Assembly: GCA_025934435.1 (NCBI GenBank)
Contig: JAICYB010000007.1
Location: forward strand, 19,218 to 83,217
Reading direction: 5' to 3'
Source: Actinomycetes bacterium
GTDB lineage: Bacteria; Actinomycetota; JAICYB01
Length of the DNA: 64,000 nucleotides
Part shown: piece after piece, positions 51,040 to 59,138 of the stretch
How positions within the stretch are numbered: position 1 is the stretch's first letter
Layout: each line of letters starts with the position of its first letter
Translations under genes and position numbers: made by a program
Notes under the pieces: generated by a model
Told to the model about the DNA's origin: nothing
Databases searched by the model: none
The model's input: only the letters and a program-made list of their open reading frames with translations

Positions 51040-51963
51040 GTGAGTCGTCGCATATTCATCCTCGCCCTGGGGCTGCTCGTCCTTGCTGCCGGCTGCAGCA
51101 GCAAGACGAACAGCAAGGTGTCCGGTACCCCGGCAGCGAACGCCCCGACGATCAACATCGGCTCGGCGAACTTCTCTGAGTCGAAGATCCTTGCGGAGAT
51201 CTACGCCCAGGGCTTGCAGGCCAAGGGGTTCAAGGTCACGAAGAAGCTCAACATCGGCGCGCGCGAGGTGTATTTCCCGGCGCTCGAGAACGGACAGATC
51301 AACTTCTTCCCCGAGTACATCGGATCGACCCTGAACTTCCTGACGAAGCAGCAGGACGCCGCGAAGCCCGACGCCAACGCGACGTACAGTGCGCTCACGA
51401 CGGAGCTGAAGAAGCACGATCTGACGGCGTTCACCATGGCGTCCGCCGCGGACCAGGACGGTGTCGTCGTCAACCAGCAGACCGAGAACGCTTACCACTT
51501 CACGAAGGTGAGCGACCTCAAGCCGCAGGCCTCGAAGCTCATCTTTGGCGGACCGCCCGAGTGCCCGACGCGTATCGCCTGCCTCAAGGGGCTCGAGACC
51601 GTGTACGGGATCCACTTCAAGGACTTCAAGTCCCTCGATGCCGGCGGTCCGCTGACGATCGCCGCGCTACAGAGCAACGGCATCCAGGTCGGTGACGTCT
51701 TCACGACGGACGCGCGTATCGTCGCCGACCACTTCACGGTCCTGCAGCAGGACAACCCGATCGTGGGGGCCGAGAACGTGGTGCCGATCCTCGCATCGAG
51801 CGTCGCCGATGCCGGTGGTGCGTCCCTCAAGTCCGCGGTGGATGCGATCACGGCGAAGCTCACCACGGCCGGGCTGACGGACCTCAACAAGCAGGTCGAC
51901 ATCGACAAGAAGGACCCGAGCGCGGTCGCGAAGGCCTGGCTGCAGCAGAACGGCCTGATGTAG
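51040..51963 (+). CDS. Osmoprotectant-binding lipoprotein (OpuCC/ProX-like)
   Basis: A 307-residue lipoprotein. Signal FILALGLLVLAAGC has the lipobox Cys near residue 19. The binding domain (type II periplasmic fold, OpuAC) starts INIGSANFSESKILAEIYAQGL and contains ENGQINFFPEYIGSTLNFL, both hallmarks of OpuCC/OsmF proteins that bind quaternary ammonium compounds. GTG at 51040 is preceded by GGAGGG. It completes the four-gene importer 48703-51963. Confidence 0.93.
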   Translation: MSRRIFILALGLLVLAAGCSSKTNSKVSGTPAANAPTINIGSANFSESKILAEIYAQGLQAKGFKVTKKLNIGAREVYFPALENGQINFFPEYIGSTLNFLTKQQDAAKPDANATYSALTTELKKHDLTAFTMASAADQDGVVVNQQTENAYHFTKVSDLKPQASKLIFGGPPECPTRIACLKGLETVYGIHFKDFKSLDAGGPLTIAALQSNGIQVGDVFTTDARIVADHFTVLQQDNPIVGAENVVPILASSVADAGGASLKSAVDAITAKLTTAGLTDLNKQVDIDKKDPSAVAKAWLQQNGLM

Positions 51964-51976
51964 GCCGAAATCGCAG

Positions 51977-51982
51977 TACAAT
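51977..51982 (+). promoter_or_regulatory. -10 box TACAAT
   Basis: A near-consensus -10 hexamer, with transcription expected near 51989 and a 5' leader of about 50 bases containing a GGCGCGG/CCGCGCC stem. No convincing -35 was found. Confidence 0.4.
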
Positions 51983-52040
51983 CGGTGTTGCGGCGCGGCG
52001 CAGGTTACGCAGGCCCGCGCCATCTCTTGGAGGAACGTGT

Positions 52041-52508
52041 ATGGCTCGACGACGACGTACGCCCCGGCCCGGTGAGGCGCCGCGTTCCGGCCGCCGCCGG
52101 CGCCCGAAACGGCGTCCGCCCGTCGCTGCGCCCACGGTTCCGAACACGCCGATCGCGAAGCTCGAAGAGGACACCCGCAAGGAAGTCGCTCGCCTGATGA
52201 AGGCCCTCCTCTCCGAGGGTGGGATGGTCGAAGGCGAGCGCGTCATCGGGCGCATCGTCGAGCAGCACCCCGAACACGCCGCGGCCTTCATGGACGCCGA
52301 CAGTCACTTCAGCTCGGGCGATCCGGACAGCCCGTTCGTCCACGTCGGTCTTCACCTGATCGTCGAACGCGGCGTCGTCACGCGCGATCACGAGCAGCTC
52401 TCGCGTGCGTCGAGCGACAAGTCGTGGCACGAAGCGGTCCACGAGCGTATGGACGCCGTCGCCGCTGAGATGTTCCCCTCGGCGAACGTCACCGAAGAAG
52501 CCAGCTAA
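52041..52508 (+). CDS. DUF1841-like protein with a basic N-terminal tail
   Basis: A 155-residue protein. The first 28 residues are extremely basic (MARRRRTPRPGEAPRSGRRR and on), suggesting nucleic-acid or ribosome contact. The remainder resembles the DUF1841 pattern: PDSPFVHVGLHLIVERGVVTRDH and SWHEAVHERMDAVAAEM. GGAGGA precedes the ATG by about 8 bases. The function is unknown. It is convergent with the next gene, overlapping by four bases. Confidence 0.7.
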   Translation: MARRRRTPRPGEAPRSGRRRRPKRRPPVAAPTVPNTPIAKLEEDTRKEVARLMKALLSEGGMVEGERVIGRIVEQHPEHAAAFMDADSHFSSGDPDSPFVHVGLHLIVERGVVTRDHEQLSRASSDKSWHEAVHERMDAVAAEMFPSANVTEEAS

Positions 52509-53185
52509 GGCTTCTCGACCAGCGGACGCATCACTTCGTAGAACGTGCGTGCATCCGTGCGCCCGAACGTCTTCGTGCGGTATGCGTCGAGCGCGTCCCG
52601 GATGATCTGGTGATGCTCGTCGGGTAACGCGGCGAGCGCCCATAACGCGCCCTGCAGCTTCGACATCACGACGTCGTTGTTCGCGTAACTCGCCGCGATC
52701 CGGCAGAGGTTCAACACGCTGTAGTCGGGGCTTTCGTCGAGCCGGGCGGCGAGCCATTCGCGCTCGTGCTGCAGGGCCGTGTCGAGCTCGTCCCACGTCG
52801 GAACGGCGACGATTGTCGCCGGATCGACGCCGGCGAGACGGCGGTACCGGCCGGCATGGATGTGCGCGCGGTGGAGCGGCCACGACTCGTCGAACAACGA
52901 TGCGTTCCGCAGTTCTTTGGGGGCGGTCGAGTGCTTCGCGTCGTCGACGGTGATGTACCAGACGTCCATGTCGTCGAAGGTCGAGTGCAGTCGCTTGTGC
53001 AGCGCATCGATCCGGGCCGCAGTGTCCGCATCCAATGGTTCGTCGACCAGAACGTGCGCGTCGAAGTCAGTCACCGGCGCGGGCGGGAACATCGCGGCGC
53101 CGTAGGTGAACACGCTGACGATACGTTCCCCGAGGATCGCGTCGAGCTCGCGCACGAAGGTTGCCCCGAGCTCCTCGTACGTCAC
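52505..53185 (-). CDS. Nucleotidyltransferase-domain protein (AadA/DUF4111-like)
   Basis: A 226-residue protein. The N-terminal domain shows a degenerate pol-beta-type nucleotidyltransferase motif: VFTYGAAMFPPAPVTDFDAHVLV, where the GS is YGA but the DxD pair (DFD) is present. The C-terminal half is helical with LNLCRIAASYANNDVVMSK, like the DUF4111 domain of streptomycin/spectinomycin adenylyltransferases. Whether it modifies a drug or a metabolite is unknown. GTG at 53185 has a TAGTCT box 6 bases upstream and diverges from an alcohol dehydrogenase 21 bases away. Confidence 0.72.
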   Translation of the reverse strand: MTYEELGATFVRELDAILGERIVSVFTYGAAMFPPAPVTDFDAHVLVDEPLDADTAARIDALHKRLHSTFDDMDVWYITVDDAKHSTAPKELRNASLFDESWPLHRAHIHAGRYRRLAGVDPATIVAVPTWDELDTALQHEREWLAARLDESPDYSVLNLCRIAASYANNDVVMSKLQGALWALAALPDEHHQIIRDALDAYRTKTFGRTDARTFYEVMRPLVEKP

Positions 53186-53190
53186 GGGCG

Positions 53191-53197
53191 TAGACTA
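53191..53197. promoter_or_regulatory. Overlapping divergent -10 boxes TAGACT/TAGTCT
   Basis: TAGTCT on the minus strand (53192-53197) is 6 bases from the GTG at 53185. TAGACT on the plus strand (53191-53196) is 10 bases from the GTG at 53207. Two polymerases could not use them at once. Confidence 0.45.
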
Positions 53198-53206
53198 CGC
53201 GGTCTA

Positions 53207-54301
53207 GTGGACGCAACGGCCCTCGTCCTCGAAGCTCCTCGACGTCTCGTCGAGCGCAGCTTCGAAGTTCCCGACATCGGCACCGACGACGCGCTCCTGC
53301 GTCTCGAGGCGTGCGGCCTCTGCGGGACGGACCACGAGCAATACACCGGCGTCCTCCCGACGTCCTACGCGTTCATCCCGGGACACGAATCCGTCGGTGT
53401 CATCGAACGCATCGGACGAGGCGCCGCCAAGCGTTGGGACGTCCGCGAAGGAGATCGCGTCGCCGTCGAAGTCTTCCTGTCGTGCCGCGAGTGCGAACCG
53501 TGCCGCGCGGGCGCGTATCAGCGGTGCGTCCGACACGGTCTTCGCGATATGTACGGCTACATCTCGATCGACAAGCCGCCGTCGCTCTGGGGCGGTTACT
53601 CCACCCACCAGTACCTGGCCCCCGATTCGATCGTGCACAAGGTGCCGGCCTCGCTCGATCCGGTCGTTGCGACGCTCTTCAACCCGCTCGGCGCCGGCGT
53701 GCGCTGGGGCGTGACGGTGCCGCAAACGAAGGCCGGCGACGTCGTTGCGGTGCTCGGCCCGGGGATCCGCGGACTCGCGACCCTCGTCGCCGTGAAGGAA
53801 GCCGGCGCCTCGTGCGTGCTCGTCACGGGGGCCGGGGGAAACGACGCACCGCGGCTCGAAACGGCGAGACGCTTCGGCGCGGACATCGTCTGCGACGTCA
53901 CGACCGACGATCCGGTGCAGGCCCTCCGACAAGCGACGGGCGGGCGCCTCGCCGATGTGGTCGTCGACGTCACCGCGAAAGCGCCGGCGGCGTTCGTCCA
54001 AGCGCTGTCGCTCGTCCGGCACGGCGGGACGGTCGTCGTTGCCGGGACCCGCGGGGCGAACGTCGAGTTCTGGCCCGACCTCATCGTCTACAAGGAGATC
54101 CGCATCCTCGGCGCTCTCGGCGTCGACGCGCCCGCCTACCGGCGGGCCCTCGAGATCCTCGCGGAGGGCGCCTACCCGTTCGCCGACCTCCCGAGGGCGG
54201 TCGCGGGAGCTTCGGGGATCGCCGACCTCATCGAGACCATGGCCGGCGAGCGCGGCACCCCTCCGGTGCACGCCGTCCTCGCGCCGGGTGATGCCTCATG
54301 A
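53207..54301 (+). CDS. Zinc-dependent medium-chain alcohol dehydrogenase
   Basis: A 364-residue dehydrogenase of the threonine/sorbitol dehydrogenase type. Catalytic zinc residues are Cys39 (GLCGTDHEQY) and His60-Glu61 (IPGHESVG). The structural zinc set is complete (Cys93, 96, 99 and 107 in CRECEPCRAGAYQRC). The cofactor motif is unusual: AVLGPGIRGLATLVAVKEAGA, with Arg in place of the second Gly-flanking small residue. GTG at 53207 was chosen as it begins homology directly after the divergent promoter. The substrate is unknown. Confidence 0.87.
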   Translation: MDATALVLEAPRRLVERSFEVPDIGTDDALLRLEACGLCGTDHEQYTGVLPTSYAFIPGHESVGVIERIGRGAAKRWDVREGDRVAVEVFLSCRECEPCRAGAYQRCVRHGLRDMYGYISIDKPPSLWGGYSTHQYLAPDSIVHKVPASLDPVVATLFNPLGAGVRWGVTVPQTKAGDVVAVLGPGIRGLATLVAVKEAGASCVLVTGAGGNDAPRLETARRFGADIVCDVTTDDPVQALRQATGGRLADVVVDVTAKAPAAFVQALSLVRHGGTVVVAGTRGANVEFWPDLIVYKEIRILGALGVDAPAYRRALEILAEGAYPFADLPRAVAGASGIADLIETMAGERGTPPVHAVLAPGDAS

Positions 54302-54309
54302 GAGGCTCC

Positions 54310-54338
54310 TTGTTAACAACAGTTGCCTTCTGTAGACT
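54310..54338 (+). promoter_or_regulatory. Sigma-70-type promoter TTGTTA-N17-TAGACT
   Basis: -35 TTGTTA (54310-54315) and -10 TAGACT (54333-54338) are 17 bases apart. Transcription would start near 54345, leaving a leader of about 33 bases before the GTG at 54378. Confidence 0.5.
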
Positions 54339-54377
54339 TCTTATCCCCAATCGGCCGAGGCGGGGGGCCTGACTTCG

Positions 54378-55115
54378 GTGCGTAGAACGGCGACAGTTTC
54401 GATCTTGATGGCGGCGGCAGCCGCTCTGTTCCTCGTGTTCGCGGGTCCGTCGGGCGCGCAGTCCACGGTCTCGTGCTCGAGCTTCGCCACGCAGCAGCAG
54501 GCGCAGGCCTTCTACGACCAGCACAAGAACGACAACCCGAGCAACCCCGATCCGTACCACCTCGACGCGGACGGCGACGGCAAGGCCTGCGAGGGTCTCC
54601 CGAGCGCTCCGGCGGCTGTGGCCACCGCCGCGCCCGTCGCGTCGACGCCCGCTCCGTCCATCCCGAAGAACGGTGCCGACACCGGCGTCATGGCGCTGTC
54701 CGGCATCTCGCTCCTCGAAGCCGGCTACGGGATGACGCTGCTCGCCCGGCGGTACGGCGTGAAGCGGCGGAACGTCCCGATCTACCTGCTCCGAAAACTC
54801 GTGAGCGCCGGGAAACTCGGGGAGTCGACGGTCGCTCTCGGCGACGACGTCTACCTCGTGCACGAGTCGGCGTTCGTCGCGACGACCGAGGACGTCTACC
54901 GCTACGTCGACGTCCCGGCGCAGGAGTATGCCGACTTCGAGGACGACGCCGAGCCGGAGGACGAAGACGTCTCCTTCTTCGAACCGCCGGCGAACATCGA
55001 AACGCCGCGACACGTCAGTGTCTACGCGACCCTCGCCAAGGGGGCCGAGATCGACGAAGCGCCGGTACTCGAAACGGACGAAGCCGACTCCGGCGACTTC
55101 GTCTGGCGCTTCTAG
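54378..55115 (+). CDS. Secreted/membrane excalibur-domain protein
   Basis: A 245-residue protein with a signal peptide (VSILMAAAAALFLVFAGPSGA). An excalibur calcium-binding domain follows (SCSSFATQQQAQAFYD, HLDADGDGKACEGLP with the DxDxDGxxCE loop). After an Ala/Pro linker there is a weak LPxTG-like stretch with a hydrophobic patch (NGADTGVMALSGISLLEAGYGM) and then about 130 residues rich in acid (YADFEDDAEPEDEDVSFF), which would be cytoplasmic if the patch spans the membrane. Excalibur domains bind Ca2+ at the cell surface. The role of the acidic tail is unknown. Confidence 0.8.
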   Translation: MRRTATVSILMAAAAALFLVFAGPSGAQSTVSCSSFATQQQAQAFYDQHKNDNPSNPDPYHLDADGDGKACEGLPSAPAAVATAAPVASTPAPSIPKNGADTGVMALSGISLLEAGYGMTLLARRYGVKRRNVPIYLLRKLVSAGKLGESTVALGDDVYLVHESAFVATTEDVYRYVDVPAQEYADFEDDAEPEDEDVSFFEPPANIETPRHVSVYATLAKGAEIDEAPVLETDEADSGDFVWRF

Positions 55116-55492
55116 CCGGCCTTCAGCGAAGCCGCGTCGTCCAGCATCCCGACGAGCTTCTTCGGCGCGACGTGCCGGTACGCGTGGTCGAGCATCGCTT
55201 CGACCTGGACCGGCGTGACGTCGTCGTCCACGTACATCCCGACCCACGTGCGCTTTCGCGCTCCCGGGGGCCTGAAGAACCGTTCGGGATCGGAGGCGAT
55301 CAAGGAGTGCTGCTCGTCGGCGTCGGAGGCGCACCAGAAGGCGAGCCGTTCGCCCTTGTGCCATGCGAGCGCTACGAAGGCGCGCTTCCCGTGGACGAAC
55401 CACGTCCGTTCCCCGTGGCTGAGCCGTTCACTCACATCGGGCAGGCCGAGACACGTCCGACGGATGTGCGCGATCTCGCTTTGGACGCGCAC
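55112..55492 (-). CDS. MmcQ/YjbR family protein
   Basis: A 126-residue double-wing MmcQ/YjbR-like domain: LGLPDVSERLSHGERTWFVH near the start, LAFWCASDADEQHSLIASDP in the middle and WVGMYVDDDVTPVQVEAMLDHAYRHVAPKKL at the end (readable in parts). The fold resembles CyaY-like and DNA-binding proteins, but no member has a well-defined job. It converges on the excalibur gene, overlapping by four bases. The 132 bases upstream show no clear promoter. Confidence 0.82.
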   Translation of the reverse strand: MRVQSEIAHIRRTCLGLPDVSERLSHGERTWFVHGKRAFVALAWHKGERLAFWCASDADEQHSLIASDPERFFRPPGARKRTWVGMYVDDDVTPVQVEAMLDHAYRHVAPKKLVGMLDDAASLKAG

Positions 55493-55624
55493 CGCTACCT
55501 CACCTTCCGCACTTCTTGCGAGCCGTCATGCAAACTCCTCAGCCCGCCTCCCTCAATCTGTACGTTCGGCACGCCCGGGGTCCAGCTTGAGCGCCCAGCC
55601 CTCATCCCTTTGAGGGACGACTAC

Positions 55625-55978
55625 CTAGTCGGTGATCGTCTTCGAGGTCGCCGGTCGGCAGACGGCGTGATGGATCTCGACGCGGCCTGCGTGGGCGAAG
55701 TACTGGAATCCCGTGATGATGAGACCCGAACTCGCCGTCCAGTGGCCGGTCGAGTCCGTGACGACCGACGTCACGACGAACGGCGGCGTCGTCGCGGCGT
55801 AGACGTCGATCGCACGGCTGCGCTTGCACCCCCTGTGCAAAGACTTCACGCGTCCGGACAACGTGCCCGGGCCCGCCGGCGCGATCGTGATCTTCGAACC
55901 GAACTTCGTCGAGGCTTGAACTCCCACCGGCACTGCGACGAGCGCTGCCGTGACGGCGATCAGAAGCAACTTACGCAT
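55625..55978 (-). CDS. Small secreted protein, Ig-like/carboxypeptidase-regulatory-like fold
   Basis: A 117-residue exported protein. The signal peptide is MRKLLLIAVTAALVAVPVGVQA. The mature part follows a pattern common in actinobacterial secreted proteins: LSGRVKSLHRGCKRSRAIDVYAAT, then VVTDSTGHWTASSGLII, a beta-sandwich with a conserved Cys that would pair with the Cys of HHAVCRPAT. GGGAAGAG precedes the ATG. It is monocistronic and divergent from glutathione peroxidase. The function is unknown. Confidence 0.75.
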   Translation of the reverse strand: MRKLLLIAVTAALVAVPVGVQASTKFGSKITIAPAGPGTLSGRVKSLHRGCKRSRAIDVYAATTPPFVVTSVVTDSTGHWTASSGLIITGFQYFAHAGRVEIHHAVCRPATSKTITD

Positions 55979-56026
55979 CTCTTCCCCCCGGTTGTTCGAC
56001 GTGCAACGTGACGATAACCGGTCGGC

Positions 56027-56032
56027 TAAGCT
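56027..56032 (+). promoter_or_regulatory. -10 box TAAGCT, leaderless type
   Basis: TANNNT hexamer exactly 6 bases before the ATG at 56039. Confidence 0.45.
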
Positions 56033-56038
56033 CCGCTC

Positions 56039-56527
56039 ATGGCGATGGGTGAAGTCCAACTACGCACGATCGACGGACGGGACACGACGCTCGGCGAGTT
56101 CCTCGGCAAAGAGCTCCTCGTCGTGAACGTCGCGTCGAAGTGCGGATTCACGCCGCAGTACGAGGGCCTGCAGAAGCTCTACGACGCCTACCGCGACCGC
56201 GGCTTCGAGATCCTCGGCTTCCCGTGCAACCAATTCCTGTTCCAGGAACCGAAGTCCGAGACCGAGATCGCCGAGTTCTGCTCGCTCACCTACGGCGTGA
56301 GTTTCCCGATGTTCTCGAAGGTGAAGGTGAACGGGCGCGGACAGCATCCTCTCTACGCCGAGCTCACGAGACACAAGGACGCTGGCGGGAAAGCCGGTCG
56401 CGTCCGATGGAACTTCGAGAAGTTCCTGATCGCGCCGGACGGTGACGTCGTCGGCCGTTTCCGGACGCGCACGACGCCGGACGACCCGGCCCTCGTGAAA
56501 GCGATCGAAGACAACCTGCCGCGATGA
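56039..56527 (+). CDS. Glutathione peroxidase family (thioredoxin-dependent peroxidase)
   Basis: A 162-residue peroxidase of the GPx fold. The peroxidatic Cys is Cys35 in NVASKCGFTPQY, with the conserved FPCNQF (Gln and a further Cys) and RVRWNFEKFLI (Trp, Asn, Phe) that complete the active site. Cys versions in bacteria usually take electrons from thioredoxin rather than glutathione. It would detoxify lipid and other hydroperoxides in the cytosol. It starts a short operon: the next two genes overlap it and each other by four and one bases. Confidence 0.92.
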   Translation: MAMGEVQLRTIDGRDTTLGEFLGKELLVVNVASKCGFTPQYEGLQKLYDAYRDRGFEILGFPCNQFLFQEPKSETEIAEFCSLTYGVSFPMFSKVKVNGRGQHPLYAELTRHKDAGGKAGRVRWNFEKFLIAPDGDVVGRFRTRTTPDDPALVKAIEDNLPR

Positions 56528-56682
56528 TCGCGGTCGCCGTCTTCCTCGTAGCCGTTGTGGTTGTGGTTCTGACGATCGTCGGCAAGCTCCCGCTCATCGT
56601 CGGCCTCCCCGCGATCGGCATCGTCGTCGCCGTCTGTATCGGCTTCCTCATGCGACGATCGCGCCCGACACCGCGGGACTGA
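56524..56682 (+). CDS. Small membrane protein of 52 residues
   Basis: ATG at 56524 overlaps the peroxidase stop (ATGA), and the TGA at 56680 overlaps the next ATG by one base. The protein has two hydrophobic helices: IAVAVFLVAVVVVVLTIVG and LPLIVGLPAIGIVVAVCIGF (20 residues or fewer each), with a positive C-terminus MRRSRPTPRD, so the tail faces the cytosol. Tight overlaps on both sides and the hydrophobic composition argue that it is real. The function is unknown. Confidence 0.65.
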   Translation: MIAVAVFLVAVVVVVLTIVGKLPLIVGLPAIGIVVAVCIGFLMRRSRPTPRD

Positions 56683-58259
56683 TGCCGCAGCGCGGCGTTC
56701 GGCTGTCCGAGCTCGTCGCCTCGTTGTCGCTCGCGATCGATCTCGGTCTCGGACAACCGCAGGAGCATGTGCTCCGTCAAACCGTGATCGCGACGCGGCT
56801 CGCGCGCATCGCGGGTCTTTCTGACCAAGAGATCGCGGCCACGTTCTACGTGTGTTTGCTGTCGTGGGTCGGCTGCGTCGCCGATTCGCACGAGATGGCG
56901 AGGTGGTTCGGGGACGATACACACGTGCGCGCGGCGTCATACGAGGTCGATCGCGCCGGGATGCCGATGATGCGGTTCCTCATCGGACAGCTGGCGTCCG
57001 GTGGTTCGTCCTTCCAGCGCTTGTCGATGGTCGGACGGTTCATGACCGGCGGCATGCGCGAGGTGATGAACTCGCTCGCGGCGCACTGTCAGACGACGGT
57101 GGACATCGCGGATCGGCTGGGCATCGTCCCGCACGTTTGTCGTTCGTTGCCGCAGGTGCTCGAGCGCTGGGACGGCAAAGGCGGGCCGAACAAGCTGAAG
57201 GGCAAGCAGATCGAGCCCGTGATGCGCGTAGCGCATATCGCGAACGATTCCGAGGTGTTCGTTCGGATCGGGGGTATCGCCGGAGCGACGGATATGCTCC
57301 GCGAGCGGAGTGGAACGCAGTTCGAGCCCGTACTCGTCGATCTCGCGATCGCGCACGCCGACGAGATCTTCGGCGACCTCGACGAGATCGACGCGTGGGA
57401 CGTCGTCATCGACGGCAGCAAGACCCTCGATCACCGCATGGACGACGCCGAGTTGCACGGCGCGCTCGAAACGCTCGCGGATTACGCCGACGTGAAATCG
57501 CCGTGGTTCACCGGCCACTCGCGTGCGGTCGCGGCGCTCGTACGGGAGGCCGCGCGACGCGCTCGTGCTCCCGCGGAGGAAGTCGACCTCGTCGAGCAAG
57601 CAGCGCTCGTATGCCGCCTGGGCGTGATCGGTGTGTCCGCCGGTGTGTGGGACAAGGCGGGCCGGCTCTCGGCGAGCGAAACCGAACGCGTGCGGACGGT
57701 GCCGTATCTCACCGAACGCATCCTGGACCGGCAACCGCGACTGAAGAAGATCGGACACATCGCCGGGATGTTCCACGAACGACTCGACGGATCCGGTTAC
57801 CCGCGCGGTTTGTCGGGCGGGTCCATCCCGCGCGCGGCGCGCTTCCTCGCGGCGGCCGAGGTGTACCAGTCGTTACGCGAGGACCGCGCGCACCGGGCGG
57901 CGCTCGATCCCGAGCGAGCGAAGGCGACGCTTCTGGAAGAGGTATCGGCCGGAGGACTCGACGGCACGGCCGTCGACGCCGTGCTGCGCGCCGCGGGGCA
58001 CCAGACGCGGCGCGCTCCGGCACTCGTCGACGGGCTCACGGCGCGCGAGGCCGAGGTGCTCGAGCTGCTCGTGCGGGGGATGTCCAACAAGCAGATCGCC
58101 GACGCGCTGTCCGTCTCGAAGCGCACCGTCGGGACGCACATCGAGCACATCTACGCCAAGATCGGCGTCACGGCGCGAGGCGCCGCTGCGATGTACGCCA
58201 TGCGCCACGGCCTGGTCGACGCAACGGCGTCCGAGATATCGGGTGATCGCCCGATGTGA
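56682..58259 (+). CDS. Degenerate HD-GYP domain regulator with LuxR-type HTH
   Basis: A 525-residue regulator. Two HD-GYP-like stretches are seen (ERWDGKGGPNKLKG at about 165, and HERLDGSGYPRGLSGGSIP at about 370). The HD metal pair is lost: the HDIGKIGV-like strand reads CRLGVIGVSAGVWDKAG, so phosphodiesterase activity is doubtful and the domain may sense rather than cleave a cyclic nucleotide. The C-terminal 65 residues are a LuxR/GerE helix-turn-helix (LTAREAEVLELLVRGMSNKQ, KRTVGTHIEHIYAKIGV). It is coupled upstream to the 52-residue membrane protein and downstream (GTGA) to a SnoaL-like gene. Confidence 0.85.
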   Translation: MPQRGVRLSELVASLSLAIDLGLGQPQEHVLRQTVIATRLARIAGLSDQEIAATFYVCLLSWVGCVADSHEMARWFGDDTHVRAASYEVDRAGMPMMRFLIGQLASGGSSFQRLSMVGRFMTGGMREVMNSLAAHCQTTVDIADRLGIVPHVCRSLPQVLERWDGKGGPNKLKGKQIEPVMRVAHIANDSEVFVRIGGIAGATDMLRERSGTQFEPVLVDLAIAHADEIFGDLDEIDAWDVVIDGSKTLDHRMDDAELHGALETLADYADVKSPWFTGHSRAVAALVREAARRARAPAEEVDLVEQAALVCRLGVIGVSAGVWDKAGRLSASETERVRTVPYLTERILDRQPRLKKIGHIAGMFHERLDGSGYPRGLSGGSIPRAARFLAAAEVYQSLREDRAHRAALDPERAKATLLEEVSAGGLDGTAVDAVLRAAGHQTRRAPALVDGLTAREAEVLELLVRGMSNKQIADALSVSKRTVGTHIEHIYAKIGVTARGAAAMYAMRHGLVDATASEISGDRPM

Positions 58260-58672
58260 GTGAGCCCCGTGCCGCGTACAACTACGGCATGGAGACCACA
58301 AACGAGGCCGGCTGGGTGGTGGCAGGGCAGTTCCTCGACGCCCTGACGCGCCGCGATTTCTCCTCGCTCGAGGCGTGCCTCGACGAAGGACTGCACTTCC
58401 GAGCGCTCGTGCCGCGAGGCCCGTTCGAGCTGACGGGCGCTGCGGAAGTCGTGGACCGCTTCCGCACGTGGTTCGGCGACAAGGCCGTGTTCGACGTGCT
58501 CGACGCCGCGATCGGACAGGTCGGCGCGCGCGTCTACCTCCGGTGGCGCTTCGCGACCGAAGCCGGCGTCGTCGAGCAGCACGTCTTCGCGACGGGCGGT
58601 GACCGCATCGAAACGTTGGACCTGATGTGTTCGGGATTCCAGCTGGCCGACGCAAGGAGGAGTCATGCCTGA
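58256..58672 (+). CDS. SnoaL-like/NTF2-fold protein
   Basis: A 138-residue cone-fold protein: VAGQFLDALTRRDFSSLEACL then LHFRALVPRGPFELTGAAEV and RVYLRWRFATEAGVVEQHVF. This is the nuclear transport factor 2/SnoaL-like family of small cyclases, isomerases and non-catalytic binders. The GTG at 58256 overlaps the regulator stop; an ATG at 58289 is an alternative start. The next gene begins 8 bases before its end. Confidence 0.8.
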   Translation: MSEPRAAYNYGMETTNEAGWVVAGQFLDALTRRDFSSLEACLDEGLHFRALVPRGPFELTGAAEVVDRFRTWFGDKAVFDVLDAAIGQVGARVYLRWRFATEAGVVEQHVFATGGDRIETLDLMCSGFQLADARRSHA

Positions 58673-59072
58673 GATGCATGGGTTGCATCACGTCGCGCTC
58701 ACCGTGAGCGATCTCGACGTGTCCCGTCCGTGGTACACGGAGCTGTTCGGCGCGGATCCGGCGATGGACGAGATGGAAGACGCCGGGACGTACCACCACA
58801 CCGTGTGGGCGTTTTCCAACGGATCACTGTTCGGGATCCATCAGCACCGCAAGCCGTCGAGCGGCGAACCGTTCGACGAGCTTCGTCCGGGGCTCGATCA
58901 TGTCGGGTTCACGCTCACAGGTCGCGACGAGCTCGACGCGTGGCGCCTGCGCCTCGATGAGCTCGGCGTGAAGCACGGCGGCATCGTCGAAGCGTCCTAC
59001 GGAGCAGGCCTTTCGTTCCGCGACCCGGACAACAACGCGCTCGAGTTCTTCGTGATGGGACCGGCGGCCTGA
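58665..59072 (+). CDS. VOC family protein (glyoxalase-like)
   Basis: A 135-residue vicinal-oxygen-chelate protein. It has LHHVALTVSDLDVSRPWYTEL, HQHRKPSSGEPFDELRPGLDH (in parts), and SFRDPDNNALEFF. Metal-type ligand positions (His in LHHVAL, His in LDHVGF, Glu in LEFF) are present, so it may bind a divalent metal. AGGAGG precedes the ATG by four bases. It ends the 56039-59072 gene group. The substrate is unknown. Confidence 0.85.
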   Translation: MPEMHGLHHVALTVSDLDVSRPWYTELFGADPAMDEMEDAGTYHHTVWAFSNGSLFGIHQHRKPSSGEPFDELRPGLDHVGFTLTGRDELDAWRLRLDELGVKHGGIVEASYGAGLSFRDPDNNALEFFVMGPAA

Positions 59073-59108
59073 GGTGGACCGCCTCGGGATGCGGCAGAGT
59101 GCGATCAC

Positions 59109-59138
59109 CGCGGGGCCGGCGTGGCACCGGCCCCCGCG
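59109..59138 (+). terminator. GC-rich hairpin after the VOC gene
   Basis: CGCGGGGCCGG (59109-59119) pairs with CCGGCCCCCGCG (59127-59138) with one bulged base and a 7-base loop. No T-run follows. It lies 37 bases after the stop at 59072. Confidence 0.5.
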
